DNA of 39,902 nt from an uncultured Actinomycetes bacterium (GCA_937927875.1 CALEYV010000148.1:1-39902); one strand, 5' to 3'; positions 1 to 8,388 are shown, counted from the first letter of the stretch. Numbers and translations: made by a program. Notes: generated by a model from the sequence alone, not told the origin.

Positions 1-11
1 ATAAGAGACAG
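1..11 (+). other. Residual Tn5/Nextera mosaic-end adapter
   Basis: The first 11 bases, ATAAGAGACAG, equal the last 11 bases of the 19-bp Tn5 mosaic end used in Nextera libraries. The following bases resume a normal SDR reading frame (Arg-Glu-His-Ala-Arg-Leu), so the biological sequence most likely starts at base 12. The A-rich stretch also contrasts with the GC-rich neighbourhood. A chance match at the very end of a contig is unlikely. Confidence 0.85.
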
Positions 12-831
12 GCGCGAGCACGCCCGGCTGGCTGCGGCCGAGGGCGCGTCGGTGGTCGTCAACGACAGCGGCACCGCCCGCGACGGCACCGGCATCGACC
101 CGGCCGTGGCCCAGGCCGTCGCCGACGAGCTGGCCGCCGGGGGTGCGGCGGTGCGAGTGAGCACCGACGACGTCACCACCATGGACGGGGCGAGGCGGGC
201 GGTGGGCGCGGCGCTGGACGCCTGGGGCCGCGTCGACGCCCTCGTCAACAACGCCGGCGTGCTGCGAGACCGGATGTTCGTGAACATGACCGAGGACGAC
301 TGGGACGACGTCGTCCGCGGCCACCTGCGGTCCACGTTCTGCGCCAGCCGGGTCGCGGCCGACCACTGGCGGGAGCGCACGAAGGCCGGCGAGACGGTCC
401 AGGCGTCGCTCGTCAACGTCTCGTCGACCTCGGGACTGCTCGGCTCGGTCGGCCAGACCAACTACGGGGCGGCCAAGGCCGGGATCGCGGCGCTCAGCGT
501 GATCCTGGCCCAGGAGCTCGGCCGGTACGGGGTGCGCGTGAACGCCATCGTGCCGGTGGCCCGCACCCGCATGACCGAGGAGGTGGCGGGCATCGCCGAC
601 CTGGTCCGCGCGCCCGACGACCCGGCCGCCTTCGACGCCTACCACCCGGCCAACGTGTCCCCGCTCGTGGCGTGGCTGGCCAGCGAGGGCTGCCCGCTCA
701 CCGGCCGGGTCCTGTACGTCCGCGGCGGCGAGATCCGCGTCATGGACGGGTGGCACCGGGGCCAGCGCTTCGAGCACGACGGCCCGTGGACGGTCGCCAG
801 CTGCGCCGGCGCGCTGGCCGAGCTGACCTGA
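12..831 (+). CDS. Short-chain dehydrogenase/reductase, MFE-2-like, 5' truncated
   Basis: NAD(P)-dependent oxidoreductase of the SDR family. The first genomic codons read REHARL, which follows the last glycine of the TGxxxGxG cofactor motif in the 3-hydroxyacyl-CoA dehydrogenase type of SDR (MFE-2 / Hsd4A-like, where 'GREHARLLA...VVVND' is typical). The motif itself and about 20 N-terminal residues lie beyond the contig edge. Visible hallmarks are VVVNDSG after beta-2, the LVNNAGVLRD motif, the serine-rich VSSTSG stretch and the catalytic YGAAK (YxxxK). The internal GTG at 52 is not the true start because homology continues upstream. The acyl-CoA-related neighbours make a beta-oxidation hydroxyacyl-CoA step plausible, but the substrate is not visible. 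The next gene follows after a 121-bp regulated gap. Confidence 0.85.
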
Positions 832-869
832 TCACCGCCCGGGCCATGGCGCGGGGGCCGCGTGGACAC

Positions 870-884
870 CTGACGGGGTGTCAG
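870..884. promoter_or_regulatory. Palindromic operator CTGAC-N5-GTCAG upstream of the importer
   Basis: CTGACGGGGTGTCAG has perfect 5-bp arms around five bases and overlaps a second inverted repeat (ACACC at 866-870, GGTGT at 877-881). It agrees at 13 of 15 bases with the palindrome at 20496-20510, in the same spacing. It lies just before a -10-like TAGATT (886-891), so a bound repressor would block the promoter. A TetR-type operator is inferred; no regulator gene is present in the window. Confidence 0.55.
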
Positions 885-952
885 TTAGATTTCCGCCCAC
901 TTTCGCCACGACTGTCGGTGTCCGGGGAGGCCCCGACAAACAGGGGGGTACC

Positions 953-2290
953 GTGAGGCGTTTCCGCTGGCTGATCGCGCCCGTGGTCGTGACCTGCATC
1001 GCCACCGCCACGAGCGGCGCCGTTGCGTCGGCGCACAAGGGTTCGGCTGGGCCGCCGCTGGCCGCGTCGGACGTCGGCATCACGCCGACCACGATCAACA
1101 TCACCGTCCCGGCCGCCATCGACGTGCCGGGCTCGGCCGGGCTGTTCCAGGGCTCGATCACCGGCGTGAAGGCCTGGGCGCAGTTCGAGAACGATCACGG
1201 CGGGCTCGCCGGCCGCAAGATCAACGTGACCGGCATCGACACCAAGCTGGGCTCGGACCTGGCGACGAGCGCCTTCATCCAGGGCTGCAACAACAGCGTC
1301 GCCCTCATCGGCACGTCGGTGCTGCTGGCCCAGAACTTCACCGACATCACCGGCTGCAAGGACCACACCGGCGCCGCCACCGGCCTGCCCGACTTCGGCG
1401 TCGTGGTCACCGAGGTGGCGGAGCAGTGCGCGCCGAGCTCGTACGCGATCAACCCCGCTGTCCTCGACTGCACGACGAAGGACCAGCACCCACAGACCTA
1501 CACGTCCAACGTGGGACCGGTCGCGTACTACGTGAAGAAGTTCGGGAAGCTCAAGGCCGCGTTCCTGTACCCGTCGCCGGCCGAGAGCGCGTCGGCGAAG
1601 GCGGCCCAGGTGCCGATCTTCACCGCTGAGCAGACGAAGGGGCTGACCCAGGTCTTCACCCAGGACGTGTCGGCGCTCGCCACCCGCAGCGAGTACACGC
1701 CGATCGCAGGCGCGATCGCCTCGGACGGCGCCACCTACGCCAAGAGCGGGCTCGACGTGGCCAGCACGGTGAAGCTGCGCCAGGAGGCCCAGACCCAGAA
1801 CACCAACGTCAAGGTCTGGGACTGCTCGCTGCAGTGCTACGACAGCCGGCTGATCGGCGAGGGTGGCCCTGCCGTCGAGGGCCAGTACGTGTACGCGCCG
1901 TTCCTGCCCTTCCTCGGCAAGAACAGCGAGGCCAAGCAGAACAAGATGCTGGCCGCCTTCCTCAAGTACGACAAGCAGCCCGACGGCTTCGGGATCCAGG
2001 CGTTCGCGGCCGGCCTGCTCTTCACCGACATCGTCAACAAGATCGTCGCCAAGAGCGGCAACAACGGATTGACCCGCAAGGCGATCTTGGACACGGCAGC
2101 CACTGAGCACGCGTTCAACGCGGGCGGGATGATCGGCACGACCGACATCGGGAACCGCAAGCCCACCCCGTGCTGGATACTGAACCAGGTGAAGAACGGC
2201 GACTACCAGCGGGTGCTCCCTCTCGCCAAGGGCACCATGAACTGCGATCCGAGCAACGTCGTGACGGAGAAGCTGGACCTGATCAAGTAG
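953..2290 (+). CDS. ABC transporter substrate-binding protein, branched-chain amino acid (Liv) type
   Basis: Extracytoplasmic ligand-binding protein (445 aa) feeding the permease and ATPase genes downstream. The start is GTG 953, preceded by AGGGGGG (942-948) and followed at once by a signal peptide (MRRFRW, then a hydrophobic run, then ASA-H around residue 27). An in-frame GTG at 878 would put 25 poorly signal-like residues in front and falls inside the operator, so it was not chosen. The mature part has the type I periplasmic-binding fold seen in LivK/urea/amide binders: VGITPTTINITVPA near the N terminus and a KAWAQFENDHGGLAGRKI segment where LivK-like proteins have 'Y.n..GGi.Gr.i'. It contains several cysteines (for example CNNS, DCSLQCYDS) that could form disulfides outside the cell. 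The ligand is unknown; given the neighbours it may be a carboxylate or acyl compound rather than an amino acid. Confidence 0.85.
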   Translation: MRRFRWLIAPVVVTCIATATSGAVASAHKGSAGPPLAASDVGITPTTINITVPAAIDVPGSAGLFQGSITGVKAWAQFENDHGGLAGRKINVTGIDTKLGSDLATSAFIQGCNNSVALIGTSVLLAQNFTDITGCKDHTGAATGLPDFGVVVTEVAEQCAPSSYAINPAVLDCTTKDQHPQTYTSNVGPVAYYVKKFGKLKAAFLYPSPAESASAKAAQVPIFTAEQTKGLTQVFTQDVSALATRSEYTPIAGAIASDGATYAKSGLDVASTVKLRQEAQTQNTNVKVWDCSLQCYDSRLIGEGGPAVEGQYVYAPFLPFLGKNSEAKQNKMLAAFLKYDKQPDGFGIQAFAAGLLFTDIVNKIVAKSGNNGLTRKAILDTAATEHAFNAGGMIGTTDIGNRKPTPCWILNQVKNGDYQRVLPLAKGTMNCDPSNVVTEKLDLIK

Positions 2291-2308
2291 GGCCGCACCT
2301 CAAGCGTT

Positions 2309-2347
2309 GGCGGGGCCGCCCGGCCCTAGGGTCCGGGCGGCCCCGCC
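2309..2347 (+). terminator. Strong GC hairpin between binding protein and permease genes
   Basis: A perfect 15-bp inverted repeat (2309-2323 with 2333-2347) encloses a 9-nt loop that itself contains CCCTAGGG. It begins 18 bp after the stop codon of the binding protein. No U-tract follows, so it may act as a factor-dependent or partial terminator, or protect the 3' end of the binding-protein mRNA, which would raise the binding protein over the permease. Confidence 0.65.
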
Positions 2348-2386
2348 CCTCAATGGGTGCGACCCTCGTCGGGAGGTGACGAGCGC

Positions 2387-4543
2387 GTGGCGGCGATCAT
2401 CGACCGGATGAACACCCGGCTGAGCTGGCCGAGACTCCTCGCCATCGGCGCCACCGCCGCCCTCGCCATCTTCGTCGCCGTCAACTTCTGGAACCCGAAC
2501 CAGACGGTCGATTCCGACAAGATCGTCCTGTTCCTCGTCGTCGGGGTGACGCTCAGCGCGATCTACGCCATCGCCGCCGCCGGGCTCGTCGTGACGTACA
2601 CGACGTCGGGCATCTTCAACTTCGCCCAGGGCGCGATCGGGATGATCCTCACCTACGCCTACTGGCAGCTCAGGGTGGCGTGGGGCTTGCAGACCCTGCT
2701 GGCGCTGGGGCTGACGGTGCTCGTCGCGGCGCCGATCCTCGGCGCGCTCATCGAGCGGATCTTCATGCGGCGGCTCGTGCGGGCGCCGCTCGTCGCGCAA
2801 TTGGTGGCAACGGTCGGCCTCTTGGCCTTCTTCGTCGGCCTGGCCGACACGGTCTGGCCGTCCGACACCTACCGCAGCATCGGGCAGTTCTACGGCACCG
2901 ACAAGATCCAGATCGGGGCCACGTTCATCCCGTGGTACCGGATCATCACGATCATCGCCGGCGTGATCGTCGCCGTCGTGCTGTGGGCGCTGCTGCACCG
3001 GACCCGGATCGGCGTCGCGATGCGGGCGGTCGTCGACAACCGCGAGCTGGCGGCGCTGAACGGGGCCCGCCCGGGGCTCCTCTCCATGCTGTCGTGGGCC
3101 CTCGGCTCCTCGATGGCCGCGATCGCCGGCATCTTCCTCGCCATGGACCTCGGGCAGCTCAGCTCGCAGGGGCTGACGTTCTTCATCGTCGACGCCTTCG
3201 CGGCCGCGATCATCGCCAAGCTGCGGAGCCTCCCCGTGACGCTGATCGGCGGCGCCGTCATCGGGTTCTCGCTGTCGTTCCAGCGCAACTTCCTCGACCT
3301 CGGGCAGCGCTGGAGCCCGGGCCAGGTCGCCATCCCGTCGATCATCCTGTTCCTGGCCCTGCTCTTCGTGCCCCAAGCGCGAATCGAGGGCCGGCGGATC
3401 GGGCGGGCGATCGCGGCGCGCGTCCCGAGCCTCAAGCGCGCCGCCATCGGGTTCGTCGCGCTGTTCATCGTCGTCACCATCCTGGCGGCCGCGCTCGGCC
3501 GGGTGGACGTGCGACGGGTCGAGACCGGGATGATCTTGGCGTTCGCCATGCTGTCGCTCGTCCCGCTGACCGGGTGGGCGGGTCAGATCTCGTTCGCGCA
3601 GATCACGTTCCTCGGCATCGGCGCCTGGGCCGCGACCGAGTTCTCGAACTCCGGCGGGGCGGTGTTCGGCCTGCACCTCTACCCGACGGGGAGCGTCCTC
3701 AGCCTGTTCGTCGCGGCGATCGTCGTCGTGCCGATCGGCCTGCTCATGGCGCTCCCGTCCCTCCGGCTCCAGGGCCTCTACCTGGCGCTGGCCTCGATGG
3801 CTTTCGCGCTCATGGCCGTCCCGCTGTTCTTCGACCAGCCGGAGGTGTTCGCCAGCTCGTCGCGGTACGGCGCTCCGATCGGGATCTTCGGCTACCACTT
3901 CAACGAGCCGTTCTCGGTGCTCGGGATCAACTTCGGGACCGACGCCGGCTTCCTGCTGCTCACGACCGCGCTGTTCGGCATCGTCGGGACGGGGGTCGTC
4001 GCGCTGCGCCGGGGTGCCTTCGGGCGCCGCCTCATCGCGATGCGTGACAGCCCGGCCGCCTGCGCCACCCTCGGCGTGAACCTCCGAGCCACGAAGTTCG
4101 CCGTCTTCGGCATCTCGTCGGCGATCGCCGGCTTCGCGGGCGCCCTCTTCGCGGTTGCCCAGGGTTCGGCGCAGGCGACCGACTTCCTTGCCTTCCAGGG
4201 GCTGCCCCTGCTGCTGCTGCTGGTCGTCGGCGGCGTGGCGGTCGTCAGCGGGGCGGTGCTCGGCGGGTTCCTCCTCCAGGGCTTCCAGGTCTGGCTCACG
4301 GCCTGGTTCCCGGGCGTGACCGTCCTCGAGTGGTGGCAGCGCATGGGCCCGGGCCTCGCCGGCATCGGGATCGCCCAGCAGCCGGACGGCATCATCCCCC
4401 AGGTCGGCCAGGACGTTCGCGATCGCCGCCAGCGGAGCCAGGCCCGGCGCGCGCCCGAGCCCGCGCCCGCGTCGGCCGCCGCGACGCGCCCCGCGGCGGC
4501 GCCGTCACCGGCGCAGGCCCCGGTCGCGAAGCCGACCGGATGA
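2387..4543 (+). CDS. Fused branched-chain amino acid ABC permease (LivH-LivM)
   Basis: Inner-membrane translocation unit of the importer with both permeases in one 718-aa chain. The first half is LivH-like (YTTSGIFNFAQGAIGM, then MRAVVDNRELAALNG) and ends near residue 325. The second half is LivM-like (VPLTGWAGQISFAQITFLGIGAWA, LQGLYLALASMAFALM, then MRDSPAACATLGVN). Each half has about eight hydrophobic segments. The C-terminal roughly 50 residues are charged and Ala/Pro-rich, probably a cytoplasmic tail. The start is GTG 2387 with GGGAGGTGA 8 nt upstream; GTG 2357 lies before that ribosome site and ATG 2408 lacks one. The last bases overlap the ATPase gene by 4 nt (ATGA), so translation is coupled. 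Confidence 0.9.
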   Translation: MAAIIDRMNTRLSWPRLLAIGATAALAIFVAVNFWNPNQTVDSDKIVLFLVVGVTLSAIYAIAAAGLVVTYTTSGIFNFAQGAIGMILTYAYWQLRVAWGLQTLLALGLTVLVAAPILGALIERIFMRRLVRAPLVAQLVATVGLLAFFVGLADTVWPSDTYRSIGQFYGTDKIQIGATFIPWYRIITIIAGVIVAVVLWALLHRTRIGVAMRAVVDNRELAALNGARPGLLSMLSWALGSSMAAIAGIFLAMDLGQLSSQGLTFFIVDAFAAAIIAKLRSLPVTLIGGAVIGFSLSFQRNFLDLGQRWSPGQVAIPSIILFLALLFVPQARIEGRRIGRAIAARVPSLKRAAIGFVALFIVVTILAAALGRVDVRRVETGMILAFAMLSLVPLTGWAGQISFAQITFLGIGAWAATEFSNSGGAVFGLHLYPTGSVLSLFVAAIVVVPIGLLMALPSLRLQGLYLALASMAFALMAVPLFFDQPEVFASSSRYGAPIGIFGYHFNEPFSVLGINFGTDAGFLLLTTALFGIVGTGVVALRRGAFGRRLIAMRDSPAACATLGVNLRATKFAVFGISSAIAGFAGALFAVAQGSAQATDFLAFQGLPLLLLLVVGGVAVVSGAVLGGFLLQGFQVWLTAWFPGVTVLEWWQRMGPGLAGIGIAQQPDGIIPQVGQDVRDRRQRSQARRAPEPAPASAAATRPAAAPSPAQAPVAKPTG

Positions 4544-6108
4544 GCCTCCTCGACATCTCCGGGGTGTCGGTCCGCTTCGGCGGGCTCGAAGCCCTCGGCG
4601 AGGTGTCGGTCGGCGTCGACGAGGGCCGGGTCACCGGGCTCATCGGCCCGAACGGGGCCGGGAAGACGACGCTCTTCAACGTCGTCACCGGTCTGCAGAC
4701 GCCGAACGCGGGTCGCATCGTCCTCGACGGCAAGGACCTGACGACCGCCCGGCCCCACCGCCGAGCTCGAGAGGGCATCGGTCGCACCTTCCAGCGGCTC
4801 GAGACGTTCGGGACCCTCTCGGTGCGTGACAACGTCCTCGTGGCGGCGGAGATGCGGCGCGGGTGGTCGCGGGAGCGGTTCAAGCCCGCGGTGGAGACCG
4901 CCGAGTGCATCGAACGGGTCGGCCTCGACGCGGTCGCCGACGAGCTCGTCGACCGGCTCCCGACCGGGACCCAGCGGCTCGTCGAGGTCGCCCGGGCTCT
5001 GGCGGCCAAGCCCCGCGTCCTGCTGCTGGACGAGCCGTCGGCCGGCCTCAACGAGTTCGAGACCGAGGCGCTCGCCAAGCTGCTGCGCGAGCTCGCCGGC
5101 GACGGGCTCGGCATCCTGCTGGTCGAGCACGACATGGGCCTCGTGATGAGCGCCTCGGACCAGATCTACGTCCTCGACTTCGGGCGCATCATCGCGGTCG
5201 GCAACCCCGAGCAGGTGCAGTCCGACCCGCTCGTGCGAGCCGCGTACCTCGGGGAGGGCGACGAGGAGGCCGAGACCCCGCCCGACCAGCGCGGCCTGCG
5301 GGACGAGATCGTCGTCGACCTCACCCCGGCCGGCGCGACGCGCGGCGACGGGAGGAACGGGCAGCCCGACGCCCAGGCCGCGATCGAGCTCGTCGACGTT
5401 CGCGCCGGCTACGGCGCCATCGACGTGCTGCACGGCGTGAGCCTCCGCATCGAGCCGAAACAGGTCTTCGCGCTGCTCGGCCCGAACGGCGCCGGCAAGA
5501 GCACGACGCTGCGCGTCGCCAGCGGGCAGCTCCGCGCGAGCGACGGGACGGTCCGGTTCGAGGGCCAGAAGGTCGACGGGTGGTCACCGGACCGCCTGGC
5601 GCGCGCCGGCCTGTGCACGATCCCGGAGGGTCGGGGCATCTTCCCCAACCTCACCGTGCTCGAGAACCTCCGGATGATCACCTACGCGGGGGTGTCGTTC
5701 CACGAGATCGAGGAGCACGCCTACCACCGGTTCCCGCGGCTGAAGGAGCGGCGCAAGCAGGTCGCGGGGACGCTGTCGGGCGGCGAGCAGCAGATGCTCG
5801 CCATGGCCCGGGCGATGGCGACCAACCCGCGGGTCCTCCTGCTCGACGAGGTCTCGATGGGCCTCGCCCCGATCGTGGTCGAGGAGATCTACGAGGTGGT
5901 GAAGCGCATCGCGACCGAGGAGGTGGCGATCCTCATCGTCGAGCAGTTCGCCCACGAGGTGCTCGACGTCGCCGACCTGGCCGGGATCATGCTCCACGGG
6001 CGGGTGGAGTTCACCGGGAAGCCGGCCGAGGTGAACGAGGCCCTGCAGCACGCGTACCTCGGTGGCTCGATCGAGGCCGAGCTCGACCCGCCCCGCCCCG
6101 GTCACTGA
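4540..6108 (+). CDS. Fused branched-chain amino acid ABC ATPases (LivG-LivF)
   Basis: Cytoplasmic energy-coupling subunit (522 aa) with two complete ABC nucleotide-binding domains in tandem. Domain 1 (about residues 1-240, LivG-like) has Walker A GPNGAGKT (36-43), Q-loop RTFQRLETF, a divergent signature LPTGTQ in place of LSxGQ, Walker B LLLDEPSAGLN and the H-loop LVEHDM. A polar linker of about 45 residues follows. Domain 2 (about 280-515, LivF-like) has Walker A GPNGAGKST, signature LSGGEQQ, Walker B LLLDEVSMGLAP and LIVEQF at the H-loop position (Gln for His, usual in LivF). The start at ATG 4540 overlaps the permease stop by 4 nt. LivG and LivF are usually separate genes, so fusion of both permeases and both ATPases gives an unusually compact system. 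Confidence 0.9.
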   Translation: MSLLDISGVSVRFGGLEALGEVSVGVDEGRVTGLIGPNGAGKTTLFNVVTGLQTPNAGRIVLDGKDLTTARPHRRAREGIGRTFQRLETFGTLSVRDNVLVAAEMRRGWSRERFKPAVETAECIERVGLDAVADELVDRLPTGTQRLVEVARALAAKPRVLLLDEPSAGLNEFETEALAKLLRELAGDGLGILLVEHDMGLVMSASDQIYVLDFGRIIAVGNPEQVQSDPLVRAAYLGEGDEEAETPPDQRGLRDEIVVDLTPAGATRGDGRNGQPDAQAAIELVDVRAGYGAIDVLHGVSLRIEPKQVFALLGPNGAGKSTTLRVASGQLRASDGTVRFEGQKVDGWSPDRLARAGLCTIPEGRGIFPNLTVLENLRMITYAGVSFHEIEEHAYHRFPRLKERRKQVAGTLSGGEQQMLAMARAMATNPRVLLLDEVSMGLAPIVVEEIYEVVKRIATEEVAILIVEQFAHEVLDVADLAGIMLHGRVEFTGKPAEVNEALQHAYLGGSIEAELDPPRPGH

Positions 6109-6112
6109 CCGC

Positions 6113-6895
6113 TCACCGAACCCGCGGCGTCACCCGGGGCGCCGATTCGAAGCGGCGCTGCCCGGCCGCGATCGACGCCGAGTCGCTGCCGAGCCCGATG
6201 TAGACCTTCGCCACGCTGAGGGCCTGGGCGCGGCTGAGCTCGCGGGCCAGCCAGATCGATCGGACGGTGCCCTGGCTCACCAGCGGCGGCGCCGACGCGA
6301 TCTCGGCCGCGAGCGCCTGGGCCCGCTCGAGGAGCCGCTCGGTCGGCACCACCTCCTGCACGAGCCCGATCTGGTGGGCCCGGCGCGCCGACAGCCGCTC
6401 GTGGTTGCCGAGCAGCGTCAGCCGCATGATCTCGCCGAACGGCATGCGCGCCCGCATGAGGATCGGCTCGAACGCGGCCGTCATGCCGTAGGTGACGTGC
6501 GGGTCGAAGAAGGTCGCGTGCTCGGCCGCGACGATCGTCTCGACCTCGCCCAGCATGTAGAACGCGCCGCCGCACGCCATGCCGTTCACGGCCGCCACGA
6601 CCGGCTTCCAGCAGTCCGCGCTCTTGGGCCCGAGGGCGAGACCCGGGTCGTCCATCATCCACGGCCCGGTGGGCTGGGGGATCACGTCGCCCCGGTCGAT
6701 GCCGGTGCAGAAGGCGCGGTCGCCGGCGCCGGTGAGGACGACGGCCCGGACGTCGTCGGCGAAACGGAGCTCGCGCCACAGCTCGTGCAGCTCGCGGGTC
6801 ATCGTGGTGTCGAAGCTGTTGAGCCCGTCCGGTCGGTCCAGCGTGATCGTCGCCACGCCGTCCTCGGCCTCGAAGCGCAACGTCGAGCGCGCCAC
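6113..6895 (-). CDS. Crotonase-fold (enoyl-CoA hydratase/isomerase family) protein
   Basis: A 260-aa crotonase-superfamily protein acting on an acyl-CoA thioester. The oxyanion-hole segments are present (RAFCTGIDRGD near 60-70 and NGMACGGAF, 104-112). The two glutamates used by classical hydratases are not: the GGGCE position reads GGAFY (Tyr113), and the PE position in FFDPHVTYG is His133. It therefore may not hydrate a double bond; hydrolase, isomerase or decarboxylase activity is possible within this superfamily. It converges on livGF with 4 bp between the stop codons and diverges from the membrane protein at 7069. The start ATG 6895 gives the normal family N terminus. Family membership is secure; the reaction is not. 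Confidence 0.85.
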   Translation of the reverse strand: MARSTLRFEAEDGVATITLDRPDGLNSFDTTMTRELHELWRELRFADDVRAVVLTGAGDRAFCTGIDRGDVIPQPTGPWMMDDPGLALGPKSADCWKPVVAAVNGMACGGAFYMLGEVETIVAAEHATFFDPHVTYGMTAAFEPILMRARMPFGEIMRLTLLGNHERLSARRAHQIGLVQEVVPTERLLERAQALAAEIASAPPLVSQGTVRSIWLARELSRAQALSVAKVYIGLGSDSASIAAGQRRFESAPRVTPRVR

Positions 6896-7055
6896 GCCGG
6901 GAGGCTACCCAGCCCCCTCGTCGACGAGGGCGTGCGCCCGGGGACTCCGGCGGCGGTCGACACCTCCCTGGCATGCGCTCGCCGTCATCCTCAGCGACGA
7001 GGCGACGGCGCTCGTCCCGCCCGGTAGCGCACCCGGGTCCGTCGCCTCGCCCGGG

Positions 7056-7061
7056 TACGTT
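7056..7061 (+). promoter_or_regulatory. -10 element of a likely leaderless promoter
   Basis: TACGTT fits the actinobacterial -10 consensus TANNNT and ends exactly 7 nt before the GTG at 7069, with no ribosome-binding site in between. That spacing places the transcription start at the start codon. The same arrangement occurs at 28933. Confidence 0.5.
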
Positions 7062-7068
7062 TCGCTCC

Positions 7069-7449
7069 GTGTCCCGTCCCAGCGCCCGCCTGGTTGTCGG
7101 CGCCTTCGCCGCGACCCGGGTGGCGATCGGCGTCGTCTTCGCGATCGCTCCCGACCGCGTGACGCGCCAGACCACGGGTCCCGACGCGGCGCTGATGACC
7201 CGCAGCTTCGCGGTGCGCGAGACCGTGCTTGGCGTCGGGGGACTCCTCGCGGCCGCGGCGGCTCGTCGTCACCCGTCGGGCGTCCGGCTGTGGGCCGGGC
7301 TCGGCGCCCTGACCGACGGCGGTGACCTGTGGGCCGCGCTCGCGGGGCTCCCGGACGCAGGGGCGTCCGCCGGGGTGCCGGCCGTCGTGGCGGCGCTCGG
7401 CCTGGCCGCGGAGCTGTGGGCGTTCCGCGCCGCGGCTACCGCGGCGTAG
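7069..7449 (+). CDS. Small membrane protein, DUF4267-like
   Basis: A 126-aa protein with about four hydrophobic helices (residues around 6-24, 50-64, 71-90 and 101-121) and little else. The pattern, a helix ending RVAIGVVFAIAPD followed by RSFAVRETVLGVGGLL and LWAGLGALTDGGDLWAAL, resembles small DUF4267-type membrane proteins with an 'R.....RD..lG' motif after the first helix. No enzymatic residues are apparent. The start GTG 7069 is chosen because a -10-like TACGTT lies 7 nt upstream and no ribosome site exists; an upstream in-frame ATG at 6973 would precede that promoter. Function unknown. Confidence 0.7.
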   Translation: MSRPSARLVVGAFAATRVAIGVVFAIAPDRVTRQTTGPDAALMTRSFAVRETVLGVGGLLAAAAARRHPSGVRLWAGLGALTDGGDLWAALAGLPDAGASAGVPAVVAALGLAAELWAFRAAATAA

Positions 7450-7531
7450 GCAGGCCGCCGCCGGACGGCGTCACGAAGTGCGGTCGGCGGCGCTTGGCAG
7501 GCGGGCGCGACGCAGACCACGATCGGGTGCG

Positions 7532-8329
7532 ATGACGAGCGGCGACGACACCCCGGTGCCCGACTATCCCGGCCTGCTGCGCCTCGACCGACGACGGTTC
7601 ATCGTCGTCGGGGCGGGGCTCGGGATCGGCCGCCAGACCGCGCACGCGCTGAGCACCGCCGGGGCCCGAGTGGCCTGCGTCGACGTCGAGGCCGACCGTG
7701 CGCACGAGGTCGCGGCGGAGGTCGGCGGCGTGGCGGTCGTGGGCGACGCCACCCGACGGGCCGACGCGGAGCGGGTCTTCGACGCCGCGACCGATGCCCT
7801 GGGCGGTCTCGACGGCGTCGTGGACATCGTCGGGATGGCCCGGTACGCCATCCTGCTCGACGTCGACGACGACGAGTGGGACTGGCACTTCGACGTCGTG
7901 CTCCGCCACGCCTACCTGACGGTCCAGCTGGGAGGACGGCGCCTGGCGGCCGGGTCGGGCGGCGCGCTGGCCTTCGTCGCCTCGGTCTCGGGCCTCACGT
8001 CGGCGCCCCGCCACGCCGCGTACGGCGCCGCGAAGGCGGCCCTGATGTCGCTCGTGCGCTCGGCCGCGGTCGAACTCGGCCCGGCCGGCGTGCGCGTCAA
8101 CGCGGTGGCACCCGGGGTGGTGTGGACGCCTCGCGTCTCGGCCCTGCTCGGCGAAGAGGGCCGGGCCCGGAACACCGCGAACACGCCGCTGCGGCGGGTC
8201 GCGCAGCCGGCCGACATCGCGGCCGCGCTCCTGTTCCTGTGCTCCGACCTGGCCTCGTACGTCACCGGCCAGACGCTCGTCGTCGATGGCGGCGTCGGCG
8301 CCAAGTTCCCGTACCCGATGGCTGATTGA
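7532..8329 (+). CDS. SDR family oxidoreductase
   Basis: A 265-aa NAD(P)-dependent SDR. The cofactor motif is VVGAGLGIG in place of TGxxxGIG, so the usual threonine is replaced by glycine. CVDVEADR after beta-2 has an acidic residue at the NAD-selecting position. The catalytic region has ASVSG with the active-site serine, and YGAAK as YxxxK. The NNAG motif is replaced by DIVGMAR, an atypical feature. The C terminus closes with VTGQTLVVDGG as in classical SDRs. ATG 7532 was chosen because upstream in-frame codons lie in the preceding gene or show no homology. It heads a set of four same-strand genes ending with the fused acyl-CoA dehydrogenase. The substrate is not evident. Confidence 0.88.
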   Translation: MTSGDDTPVPDYPGLLRLDRRRFIVVGAGLGIGRQTAHALSTAGARVACVDVEADRAHEVAAEVGGVAVVGDATRRADAERVFDAATDALGGLDGVVDIVGMARYAILLDVDDDEWDWHFDVVLRHAYLTVQLGGRRLAAGSGGALAFVASVSGLTSAPRHAAYGAAKAALMSLVRSAAVELGPAGVRVNAVAPGVVWTPRVSALLGEEGRARNTANTPLRRVAQPADIAAALLFLCSDLASYVTGQTLVVDGGVGAKFPYPMAD

Positions 8330-8330
8330 G

Positions 8331-8346
8331 CGACCGCGAGCGGTCG
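8331..8346. repeat. Small inverted repeat after the SDR gene
   Basis: CGACCG and CGGTCG flank CGAG directly after the SDR stop codon. It could form a 7-bp hairpin that ends or trims the mRNA, or serve as a protein-binding site for the next gene. There is no T-run, so a terminator role is weakly supported. Confidence 0.3.
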
Positions 8347-8388
8347 GCGACCTGACGGCCGATCGCGCGACGCGATAGGCAGAAGCCC

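Noticed and set aside
52..54. GTG 52 as the start of the first SDR
   Set aside because: SDR homology (REHARL to VVVND) continues upstream to base 13; the gene is truncated, not short.
912..938. Riboswitch in the leader of the binding-protein gene
   Set aside because: Only a simple TGTCGG/CCGACA hairpin is visible; no known aptamer core was recognised.
1834..2106. Small internal ORFs within the binding-protein gene
   Set aside because: They are out-of-frame shadows without ribosome sites or recognisable motifs.
2300..3898. Long open frames antisense to the permease and other genes (for example 532 aa here, 409 aa at 881-2110)
   Set aside because: They are Arg/Asp/Gly/Pro-rich shadows produced by high GC third positions, without family motifs, and lie opposite genes with clear domains.
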